Assembly: GCF_016756495.1 (NCBI RefSeq)
Contig: NZ_AP023243.1
Location: 1,426,001-1,490,000 of the forward strand
Source of the DNA: Mesorhizobium sp. 113-3-3
Lineage (GTDB): Bacteria; Pseudomonadota; Alphaproteobacteria; Rhizobiales; Rhizobiaceae
Direction: 5' to 3'
Length of the DNA: 64,000 nucleotides
The first letter of the stretch is position 1, and every line of letters begins with the position of its first letter. Under the pieces are notes generated by a model. The model saw only the letters and a program-made list of their open reading frames with translations, was not told the origin of the DNA and did not search any database. Below, in pieces: positions 16,547 to 23,578 of this stretch. A program made the position numbers and the translations under genes.

Positions 16547-17158
16547 ATGGCCGCAAAAGACGACCCGATCATTATCAAGAAATACGCCAACCGCCGCCTC
16601 TATAATACGGGGACGAGCACCTATGTGACGCTCGAGGATCTGGCCGAGATGGTCAAGAAGGGCGAGGAGTTCACCGTCCAGGACGCCAAGACAGGCGACG
16701 ACATCACCCATCCGGTGCTGACCCAGATCATTTTCGAACTGGAGAACAAGGATGGGCAGAACATGCTGCCGATCCCGTTCCTGCGCCAGTTGATCGCCTT
16801 CTACGGCGACCAGATGCAGATGATCGTGCCGAGCTTCCTCGAACAGTCGATGATCGCTTTCTCCAAGGAGCAAGAGCGCTTTCGCGAGCAGATGAAGGGC
16901 GCCATCGGCAAGTCGCCGCTGGACGTCATGAAGATCGCGACGCCGATCAAGGCGCTGGAAGAGCAGACGCGCCGCAATATGGAAATGTTCCAGAACGCGA
17001 TGCGATTGTTCACGCCGTTTCCGCCCGCTGGCTCGGCGCCGGCCGCGGCCCCCGCCGAACCGGCCAGGAAGGACGCGCCGCCGGAGAAGTCCGACGATCT
17101 GCAGCAGCTGAAGGACCAGATCGCGGCCATGCAGCGCAAGCTCGATACGATGTCGTGA
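16547..17158 (+). CDS. phaR: Polyhydroxyalkanoate synthesis regulator PhaR (AniA)
   Basis: 203 residues. The N-terminal PHB-accumulation regulatory domain begins KDDPIIIKKYANRRLYNTGT, then two PHB_acc segments (HPVLTQIIFELENKD; PFLRQLIAFYGDQMQ). The C-terminus is Pro/Ala-rich and then a coiled coil. The ATG at 16547 is preferred over 16541 because GGGGAGG ends right before the latter. PhaR binds DNA and PHB granules, repressing phasin and its own gene, and in rhizobia also shifts carbon flow to exopolysaccharide (AniA). Confidence 0.93.
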   Translation: MAAKDDPIIIKKYANRRLYNTGTSTYVTLEDLAEMVKKGEEFTVQDAKTGDDITHPVLTQIIFELENKDGQNMLPIPFLRQLIAFYGDQMQMIVPSFLEQSMIAFSKEQERFREQMKGAIGKSPLDVMKIATPIKALEEQTRRNMEMFQNAMRLFTPFPPAGSAPAAAPAEPARKDAPPEKSDDLQQLKDQIAAMQRKLDTMS

Positions 17159-17186
17159 GCCGGTAAGGCACGGCTGCGCGTCCGGA

Positions 17187-17606
17187 TCACGCCCGCAGGG
17201 CACCAGGCTCCTTGCCCGAGGCGAAGGGAAGTTCTTCGTCCTGCCAGCCTGAAATGCCGCCGATCATGATCTTGACCGGCAGGCCGAGGCTGGCCAGCTT
17301 GAAGGCCGCGCGGTCCGCGCCGTTGCAATGCGGACCGGCGCAATAGACCACGAACAGCGTGCCTGCCGGCCACTTTGCCATCCGCTCGGCCGATATCTCG
17401 CGGTGCGGCAGATGCAGCGCGCCCGGCACATGGCGGCGCTCATAGGCATCAGGCGAACCGACCACATGCAGAAGCACGAAGTCCGGCTCGCCGCCGCGCA
17501 GGGCCGCCGCGACGTCGGAACAGTCCGTCTCGACGGAAAGCCGGTGCAGGAAATGGTCGCGGGCAATCTCCGGCGCTGCCGCTGGAATGTCTGTCACATA
17601 GCTCAT
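17187..17606 (-). CDS. Single-domain rhodanese-like protein
   Basis: 139 residues from ATG 17606, with GGAG 8 bases upstream. One rhodanese domain includes HVPGALHLPHREI and the active-site loop FVVYCAGPHCNGADRAA. The Cys in VVYC is in the sulfur-carrying position, so sulfurtransferase activity is plausible. It is divergent from a GlxA-type regulator, with two dyads next to its start codon, and is probably that regulator's target. Confidence 0.8.
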   Translation of the reverse strand: MSYVTDIPAAAPEIARDHFLHRLSVETDCSDVAAALRGGEPDFVLLHVVGSPDAYERRHVPGALHLPHREISAERMAKWPAGTLFVVYCAGPHCNGADRAAFKLASLGLPVKIMIGGISGWQDEELPFASGKEPGALRA

Positions 17607-17613
17607 TGAGGGG

Positions 17614-17655
17614 GCTCCATCTCTGATGGAGCTGGTCTCCATCACCTGATGGAGA
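17614..17655. promoter_or_regulatory. Tandem CTCCATC/GATGGAG dyads between divergent genes
   Basis: Two perfect dyads lie side by side: GCTCCATC-TCT-GATGGAGC (17614-17632) and TCTCCATCA-CC-TGATGGAGA (17636-17655). Both share CTCCATC...GATGGAG and are about 22 bases apart. The first overlaps the rhodanese ribosome-binding site, so a bound protein would block that gene directly. Confidence 0.7.
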
Positions 17656-17717
17656 CTGAGGTAGCGCACCGGACCGGGCGATTGCAGCTGGCAGCTTTGC
17701 CATATATCGTCAAGATC

Positions 17718-18701
17718 ATGCCAAACGTCCCTCCTGCCAATCCACTCGTCGTCGCCATTGCCTATGACGGGCTGTGCACGTTCGAGTTCGGCGTGGCGGC
17801 GGAGATGTTCGCCTTGCCTAGGCCGGAGATGGGTGTGGATTGGTACCGTTTTGCCGTCGCCGGCATCGATGCCGGTGAGATGCGCGCGATGGGCGGCGTG
17901 CGCATTGTTGCCGATGGCGGACTCGATCTGATCGGCGAGGCCGGCACGGTGATCGTGCCTGGATGGCGTGGTGTGGATTGTCCGGTGCCGCCCTCGCTGA
18001 TCGAGGCGCTTCGGGCGGCCAGCGAGCGGAGCGCGCGCATCCTGTCCATCTGCTCGGGTGTGTTCGTGATTGCCGCTGCCGGCCTGCTGTCAGGCAAGAA
18101 GGCAACCACGCATTGGCGCTACAGCGACAGGCTGAGGGCGATGTATCCCGACATCACCGTGGTTCCGGACGTTTTGTACATTGATGAGGGGAATGTGCTG
18201 ACATCGGCCGGCAGCGCGGCTGGCATCGATCTGTGCCTGCATCTGGTGCGGCGCGATTTCGGCACCAAGGCGGCCAACATGGTGGCGCGCCGCTTGGTCG
18301 TGCCGCCGCACCGCGACGGCGGCCAGGCGCAGTATGTCGAGAGTTCCGTTCCCGAGCCGCACGAACGCAGCCGGCTCGGACCGTTGATCGACAGAATGCG
18401 CGGGAATATTGCCGATGACTATTCCGTCGCAACCCTGGCCGCCCTGGCCGGGATGAGCGAGCGGACATTTCTGCGCCGGTTCGCCGCCGCAACTGGTGTC
18501 ACGCCGGCGCGCTGGCTGCTTTCGGAACGGCTTTCACGGGCGCGTACTTTGCTGGAGGACACCGCCTTGCCGATCGAGCGGATTGCCGAAACCGCCGGCT
18601 TTGGAGCAGCGGCGACGTTGCGGCATCACTTCCGTCAACAATTCGCCACGACGCCCGCCGCGTACCGGGCGCGGTTCGGGACCAGTGCCAACTCCGCCTG
18701 A
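17718..18701 (+). CDS. GlxA-family AraC-type regulator with DJ-1/PfpI domain
   Basis: 327 residues. The N-terminal DJ-1/PfpI-like domain has its nucleophile-elbow cysteine at SICSGVFVIAAAGLLSGK, followed by TTHWRY. The C-terminal AraC/XylS DNA-binding domain has two helix-turn-helix units (TLAALAGMSERTFLRRF and IERIAETAGFGAAATLRHHF). GlxA-type regulators sense small metabolites and usually activate a neighbouring gene, here the divergent rhodanese. The start at 17718 is likely but has a weak ribosome site; an open frame continues upstream into the dyads. Confidence 0.85.
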   Translation: MPNVPPANPLVVAIAYDGLCTFEFGVAAEMFALPRPEMGVDWYRFAVAGIDAGEMRAMGGVRIVADGGLDLIGEAGTVIVPGWRGVDCPVPPSLIEALRAASERSARILSICSGVFVIAAAGLLSGKKATTHWRYSDRLRAMYPDITVVPDVLYIDEGNVLTSAGSAAGIDLCLHLVRRDFGTKAANMVARRLVVPPHRDGGQAQYVESSVPEPHERSRLGPLIDRMRGNIADDYSVATLAALAGMSERTFLRRFAAATGVTPARWLLSERLSRARTLLEDTALPIERIAETAGFGAAATLRHHFRQQFATTPAAYRARFGTSANSA

Positions 18702-18713
18702 CTTCACATACCG

Positions 18714-19853
18714 TCAAGGCAATAGCCCCTCGTAGCGGCCGCGCGGCCGGATGATGCTGCCGCTGACGATCTGCTCGACCATATGGGCTGCCCAGCCAAC
18801 ACTGCGCCCGAGCGCGAACAGCTGGAACGGCGCATCGCGCGGCAAGCCAAGACCACGCGTCAGCGCAGCCAGGGCGAAGTCGATGTTTGGGCGCGCGCCG
18901 GTCATGGACATGGCGGCCTTTTCCAGCTGCTGTAGTGTCTCGTCGACCGGGATGGCCGCCAAAAGTGCGGTGGCACGGGGATCTCCCTCGGGATAGAGCG
19001 GATGGCCGAATGCCGGCAATGGCCGATCGTGGCCGAGCCAGCGCCGGATTGCTGCATCGGCGCCGTATCTTGCGGCATCCTCGGCGAGCTGCATGACCGC
19101 TTCGCCGGCGCCGCCGTGACGCGGGCCGGATAGCGTTGCCAGGCCCGCCAGCAGGCAAGCGGCGGGCGCGGCTCCGGTCGAGGCGGCAACGCGGGCAGCG
19201 AAGGTCGATGCGTTGAGTTCATGGTCGGCAAGCAGGACAAGCGCGCACCGTATCGCCTCCGCCCCGGCATCATCCACCGACCAGCCCTGCGCCAGACTCC
19301 GATGGACAGGCCCTTTACCGGCTGCGGCGCCCAGCGACTGGGCCAGCGCCCCAATTGTTTGCGCGGCCTCGGCGCACAGCGAGGTGGCGCTGCGTCCAAG
19401 CGAAGGCCGTCCCTGGCTGGCAAGCAAGGCAAGCTGCGCAAAGGCCGAGGCGCGGCCGATCGGATGAGGTGCCTGCGACGACGGCGCCTTAAAAACCATC
19501 GGTTCAGCCAGGTTCCACAGCACGGCGGCGGTTTCCTCCAGGGTCGCCGATTTGGCGAGCGCAACGGCGTCCTGTCCCCGGTAGATGAGGCGACCGTGCC
19601 AAACGGTCGAGACCGAGGTGGCGATCGACGGCTCGCCCCAGGCAATCGCACTTTCGGCGATGGCCGAGGGGCTGCGTCCGCGTGCCCGGCGGGTGGCCAG
19701 TGCCGCGATGTCGTCGGCGCGGTACTGGCTGCGGCGCGGGTCGGTCTCATCCGGCCGCATGCCGATGCGGCCGCGGCTGACATAGGCGTAGAGCGTTTGC
19801 GGGCGGACCCTGAGCCTTTCCAGCGCCTCTTGCCGCGACAGCCATTCCGACAT
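18714..19853 (-). CDS. Citrate synthase-family protein with N-terminal helix-turn-helix
   Basis: 379 residues. The first ~55 form a MerR-like helix-turn-helix (MSEWLSRQEALERLRVRPQT, then YAYVSRGRIGMRPDETDPR and YRADDIAALATRR). The rest is a citrate synthase fold with DHELNASTFAARVAAS and AFGHPLYPEGDPRA. The active-site loop is altered relative to its neighbour: GHPLYPEGDPRA against GHRIYRVRDPRA. It may be an enzyme that controls its own promoter or a regulator that kept the fold to sense a ligand. It is divergent from a second citrate synthase gene. Confidence 0.82.
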   Translation of the reverse strand: MSEWLSRQEALERLRVRPQTLYAYVSRGRIGMRPDETDPRRSQYRADDIAALATRRARGRSPSAIAESAIAWGEPSIATSVSTVWHGRLIYRGQDAVALAKSATLEETAAVLWNLAEPMVFKAPSSQAPHPIGRASAFAQLALLASQGRPSLGRSATSLCAEAAQTIGALAQSLGAAAGKGPVHRSLAQGWSVDDAGAEAIRCALVLLADHELNASTFAARVAASTGAAPAACLLAGLATLSGPRHGGAGEAVMQLAEDAARYGADAAIRRWLGHDRPLPAFGHPLYPEGDPRATALLAAIPVDETLQQLEKAAMSMTGARPNIDFALAALTRGLGLPRDAPFQLFALGRSVGWAAHMVEQIVSGSIIRPRGRYEGLLP

Positions 19854-19865
19854 TTCGAGCCTTGT

Positions 19866-19890
19866 ATTGATTATATTGATCAAGATTGAT
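19866..19890. promoter_or_regulatory. Three ATTGAT direct repeats between the citrate synthase genes
   Basis: ATTGAT occurs at 19866-19871, 19875-19880 and 19885-19890, spaced 9 and 10 bases, close to one helical turn. They lie just upstream of the HTH-citrate synthase gene and 56 bases from the divergent one. The helix-turn-helix product next door is a natural candidate ligand. Confidence 0.45.
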
Positions 19891-19945
19891 GACAGCGTTG
19901 TCCAGCCTTATCTCCGATCCGGAAAAGCTTCAAGGAGACAAGGCT

Positions 19946-21034
19946 ATGGCGAATGGGCTCGATGATGTGGTGGCGGCCGAAACCGTGCTGTCCGACGTGG
20001 ATGGTCTGGGCGGCCGCCTGACGATCCGTGGTCATTCGCTGGCGGAACTGGCCGGACGAAGGAGTTTTCCGCAGGTCGTGCGGCTGTTGCTCGACGGCTT
20101 CTTCGAGGATCTGCCTGGCGATATCGAACTGGCGGCGCAACTGGGTGAGGCGCGTGTCGAGGTGTTCGGGCGGACCCAGCCTTTGCTGTCGCTGCTGGCG
20201 CCACTCGAAATCTACAGCGCCATGCGCGCCGGCATGGCCTTGCTGCCAGATGGCGAAACACTGGCCGACGCGCTGCGGCTGATCGCGGCGCCCGCCGTGC
20301 TGACGCCTGCCTTGCTGCGCCTGCAGCGCGGCGAGCAGCCGGTCGCGCCGGACGGCAAGGCAGACCATGCCGCCGACATGTTGCGCATGCTGCGGGGGGC
20401 CGTTCCGTCGCCGGCATTGGCAAAAGCGCTCGACACCTATCTGGTGACCGTCTGCGACCACGGCCTCAACGCCTCGACCTTCGCCACGCGCGTCGTTGCT
20501 TCGACATTGGCCGGCCTGACCTCGTCGGTGCTGGCCGGGCTCGGCGCGCTCAAGGGGCCGTTGCACGGCGGCGCGCCCGGCCCGGTGATCGAGATGCTTG
20601 ACGCGATCGACGCGCATGGCGATGCGGCCGGCTGGCTGCGCAACGAGATCGCGCATGGCAGGCGGATCATGGGGTTCGGCCATCGCATCTACCGCGTGCG
20701 CGATCCGCGCGCCGACGTGCTGAAAGCCGTCGTGCGGCAGTTCGGCGGCGAGGGCGAGACCGGCCGCCGGCTGGCTTTCGCCGAGGGCGTCGAAAAGACG
20801 GCGCTCGAGGTGCTGCGGGTCGCCAAGCCGCAGCGCTCGCTGCAGACCAATGTCGAATTCTACACGGCACTGGTGCTGGAAGCAGCGGGTTTCCCGCCAC
20901 AAGCCTTCAGCAATGTCTTCGCCGCCGGCCGCGTTGCCGGCTGGATCGCGCATGCGCGCGAGCAGCAGACGACCGGTCGGCTGATCCGGCCGCAATCGCG
21001 CTATGTCGGCCCGGTGCCGGATTTGGTTGCCTAG
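19946..21034 (+). CDS. Citrate synthase / methylcitrate synthase family enzyme
   Basis: 362 residues from ATG 19946, with AAGGAG 8 bases upstream. It has conventional citrate synthase motifs: VCDHGLNASTFATRVVAS (first catalytic His), LKGPLHGGAPGPVIEM, and MGFGHRIYRVRDPRAD (second His). It is shorter than housekeeping GltA (about 430 residues) and resembles the small citrate/methylcitrate synthase group. It condenses an acyl-CoA with oxaloacetate; acetyl- versus propionyl-CoA cannot be decided. Paired divergently with an HTH-bearing homologue that may form hetero-oligomers with it or regulate it. Confidence 0.85.
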   Translation: MANGLDDVVAAETVLSDVDGLGGRLTIRGHSLAELAGRRSFPQVVRLLLDGFFEDLPGDIELAAQLGEARVEVFGRTQPLLSLLAPLEIYSAMRAGMALLPDGETLADALRLIAAPAVLTPALLRLQRGEQPVAPDGKADHAADMLRMLRGAVPSPALAKALDTYLVTVCDHGLNASTFATRVVASTLAGLTSSVLAGLGALKGPLHGGAPGPVIEMLDAIDAHGDAAGWLRNEIAHGRRIMGFGHRIYRVRDPRADVLKAVVRQFGGEGETGRRLAFAEGVEKTALEVLRVAKPQRSLQTNVEFYTALVLEAAGFPPQAFSNVFAAGRVAGWIAHAREQQTTGRLIRPQSRYVGPVPDLVA

Positions 21035-21057
21035 GCATCCTGACCCCAGGACACGGT

Positions 21058-21078
21058 CTCTCCGCTTCAAGCGGAGAG
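21058..21078 (+). terminator. Palindromic hairpin after the citrate synthase gene
   Basis: CTCTCCGCTT (21058-21067) / AAGCGGAGAG (21069-21078) separated by one base, so it folds as an 8-bp stem with a small loop. Only a short T stretch follows. Likely terminator, modest strength. Confidence 0.5.
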
Positions 21079-21235
21079 GCTTTCCCTCATGACCGAAATT
21101 TCATGTGATCACGCGACCGTGTTCGTGTTCTTGCCTTGGTCCGTCCTTATATGCTGCACTGCAACATAGGCCGCCAATAGCTGCTTCCTTCCGTGACGTT
21201 GGGGCAGGTTGGCGCATCAGGACAACAGGAACGCC

Positions 21236-22366
21236 ATGACGAAGAACGGCAAGGCGGAGGAAAACAAGAAGATCAACATCGCGCTTCAGGGCGGCGGCTC
21301 GCATGGCGCCTTTTCCTGGGGCGTGCTCGACCGGCTGCTGGAGGATGGCAGGCTGGAGATTTCAGCGGTTTCCGGCACCAGCGCCGGCGCCATGAACGCC
21401 GTGGCGCTGGCCGATGGATTTGTGCGCGGCGGGGTCGAAGGCGCGCGGCAAAAACTCGACGATTTCTGGCGCGCGGTGGCGGCGAAGGGCCGGTTCAGCC
21501 CGGTGCAGCGCATGCCGTGGGACGTTGCCTGGGGCAATTGGTCGATCGAGAACACGCCTGGCTACGTCTTCTTCGACACCATGTCGCGGGTGTTCTCGCC
21601 CTATGTCGCCAACCCGCTCGGCCTCAATCCGCTGCGCGACGTGGTGGCGCAGGAGATCGACTTCAGCAATGTGCGCGCCTGCAAATCCATGGAGCTGTTC
21701 ATCTCCGCGACCAATGTCGAGACCGGACAGTTGCGGGTGTTTTCCGATGGCGAGATCGACCTCGACACGGTGATGGCCTCGGCCTGCCTGCCGCAGCTGT
21801 TCCGCGCCGTCGAGATCAAGGGCGTGCCCTATTGGGATGGCGGCTATGGCGGCAACCCGGCGCTTTATCCGTTCTTCAAGACGGCGGCGACCGAGGACGT
21901 GCTCCTGGTGCAGATCAATCCGGTGGTGCGCGAGGGGACGCCCAGGAGCGCCAACGAGATCCAGAACCGCATCGACGAAATCACCTTCAATGCCGGGCTG
22001 CTGCGCGAATTCCGCTCGATCGCCTTCGTCAAGGAACTGATCGCCGCCGGCCGGCTGCCGCATGGCGAGTACCGCGACATCCGCATGCATCGCATAGATG
22101 CCGACGAGGCGTTCAAGGACCTGTCGGCGTCGTCGAAGGTCAATGCCGAATGGGCCTTCCTGAGCTATCTCAGAGACCTCGGCCGCACTGCCGCCAGCGA
22201 CTGGCTGGAAGAAAACTACGATGCCGTCGGCAAGCGGCCGACGCTCGATCTCTCCGGCGAACTCGATGACGGCTTCAAGCCGGTGCGCGGTCCCGCGCCC
22301 GGCCGGCGGGTCAAGGAATTCCTCGCGGTGCGCAAGAACCCTGAAGCGGAGCGCCGCCGGGCCTGA
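21236..22366 (+). CDS. Patatin-like phospholipase family protein
   Basis: 376 residues. The oxyanion hole is LQGGGSHGAFSWGVLDRLL, the nucleophile elbow GTSAG sits in SAVSGTSAGAMNAVAL, and the dyad aspartate is in YWDGGYGGNPALYP. All catalytic elements of a bacterial patatin (RssA/YchK type) are present, so lipid acyl-hydrolase activity is expected. No signal peptide. The start has AGGA 6 bases upstream. In rhizobia such genes often sit near PHB genes, but here phaAB is 5 kb away and no link is shown. Confidence 0.87.
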   Translation: MTKNGKAEENKKINIALQGGGSHGAFSWGVLDRLLEDGRLEISAVSGTSAGAMNAVALADGFVRGGVEGARQKLDDFWRAVAAKGRFSPVQRMPWDVAWGNWSIENTPGYVFFDTMSRVFSPYVANPLGLNPLRDVVAQEIDFSNVRACKSMELFISATNVETGQLRVFSDGEIDLDTVMASACLPQLFRAVEIKGVPYWDGGYGGNPALYPFFKTAATEDVLLVQINPVVREGTPRSANEIQNRIDEITFNAGLLREFRSIAFVKELIAAGRLPHGEYRDIRMHRIDADEAFKDLSASSKVNAEWAFLSYLRDLGRTAASDWLEENYDAVGKRPTLDLSGELDDGFKPVRGPAPGRRVKEFLAVRKNPEAERRRA

Positions 22367-22390
22367 CCGGAAACCCGGCACGTCTAGGCT

Positions 22391-22990
22391 TCATCCGGCT
22401 TTCAGCGCCAGGTCGATCACCTTGATCAGGGCGGCGGCCGCCTGCCGCTGTCCCTCGGGATCGCTGATCCGCGTCTTCATGCCTTCCAGTCCATCGAGCA
22501 GCATGTCGGCAAGCAGTTGCGTCGACAGGCCCCTGGCCGCCAGATCGACGCCGTTCCTGGCCGCCTCGCCATGGATGGCGGCGGCGATATGTTCGACAAG
22601 AGCGCCGCGCCAGCACCCGACCAGATCGCCGAGGCTTGATTTCATGTCCAGCAATTCGGCGCCATGAGGCGAGGCAAGGACGGCGCTCATCATCGCGATG
22701 AAAGCCTCGTCGATGGCTCCCATCATGCGCTCGGTGAAAGCACCATCGCCGGCCAGAGCCATTTTTGCCGCCGCGACCGAGCGCGACAGCACCATCATGG
22801 CGATGGCGCGGAAAATGTCGGTCTTGTTCTTGAACTGCAGATAGAGCGCCGGACGCGACATGTCGGCGGCGCGCGCGATGTCGTCCATGGTGGTGCGGGA
22901 GAAGCCATAGGCCAAGAACACCTTCATCGCGCCGTCCAGAATACGGACGCGTCTGGGGTCGATGGCGGCGATGTCTTCGTTCTGATTCAT
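22391..22990 (-). CDS. TetR-family transcriptional repressor
   Basis: 199 residues. The N-terminal TetR DNA-binding domain is RRVRILDGAMKVFLAYGFSR, then TTMDDIARAADMSRPALYLQF. It is divergent from the molybdenum hydroxylase operon, with a perfect inverted repeat in the shared promoter, and probably represses that operon. An RND efflux pair 3.6 kb downstream could be a second target. Confidence 0.85.
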   Translation of the reverse strand: MNQNEDIAAIDPRRVRILDGAMKVFLAYGFSRTTMDDIARAADMSRPALYLQFKNKTDIFRAIAMMVLSRSVAAAKMALAGDGAFTERMMGAIDEAFIAMMSAVLASPHGAELLDMKSSLGDLVGCWRGALVEHIAAAIHGEAARNGVDLAARGLSTQLLADMLLDGLEGMKTRISDPEGQRQAAAALIKVIDLALKAG

Positions 22991-23018
22991 GGAGCGACAT
23001 TATCCTGCAAAATCTCAA

Positions 23019-23045
23019 TTGACAAAATGACGGAATTTGTCAATA
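23019..23045. promoter_or_regulatory. TetR operator overlapping a promoter
   Basis: Perfect inverted repeat ATTGACAAA (23019-23027) / TTTGTCAAT (23037-23045) with a 9-base centre. The left arm contains TTGACA, a consensus -35 element reading toward the hydroxylase operon, so binding would block polymerase. Confidence 0.75.
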
Positions 23046-23114
23046 TGTTTGAAGGTGAAGCGACCCAAGGGGAACTTCGCCTTCGGGCTGTGGACGACAA
23101 CAAAGGGTATCCCC

Positions 23115-23576
23115 ATGCGCCTCACCGTCGACGGGCAGTCATTCGACATCGACGCCGATCCGGACATGCCGCTGCTGTGGGCGCTGCGCGACCTCATCGG
23201 CAAGACCGGACCGAAATTCGGCTGCGGCATTGCCGCATGCGGCGCCTGCACCGTGCATGTCGATGGTCAGCCGGTGCGCTCCTGCTCGCTACCCGTCGGC
23301 CAGGTCAGCGGCGCTGTCACCACCATCGAAGGCATCGGCACGGCGGGCAGGCTGCATCCTGTGCAGCGGGCATGGCTGGAAGAACAGGTCGCGCAATGCG
23401 GCTACTGCCAGGCCGGCCAGATCATGAGCGCGGTGGCGCTGCTCGACGAGGTCGCCGACCCGAGCGACGCCGATATCGACAACGCCATGGGCGGCAATCT
23501 CTGCCGCTGCGGGACCTATCCGAAGATCCGCTCGGCCATCAGGAAGGCCGCGGCGCTCAAGACGGCGGGGCTCTGA
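23115..23576 (+). CDS. 2Fe-2S subunit of a molybdenum hydroxylase (IorA-like)
   Basis: 153 residues. The plant-type [2Fe-2S] site is [17 protein letters not shown]; the second, helical cluster domain has [17 protein letters not shown] and [13 protein letters not shown]. This matches small subunits of xanthine-oxidase-family enzymes, closest in layout to isoquinoline 1-oxidoreductase alpha. It passes electrons from the molybdenum subunit to an acceptor. The start at 23115 has AAAGGG upstream. The next gene begins 2 bases after its stop. Confidence 0.88.
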   Translation: MRLTVDGQSFDIDADPDMPLLWALRDLIGKTGPKFGCGIAACGACTVHVDGQPVRSCSLPVGQVSGAVTTIEGIGTAGRLHPVQRAWLEEQVAQCGYCQAGQIMSAVALLDEVADPSDADIDNAMGGNLCRCGTYPKIRSAIRKAAALKTAGL

Positions 23577-23578
23577 TC

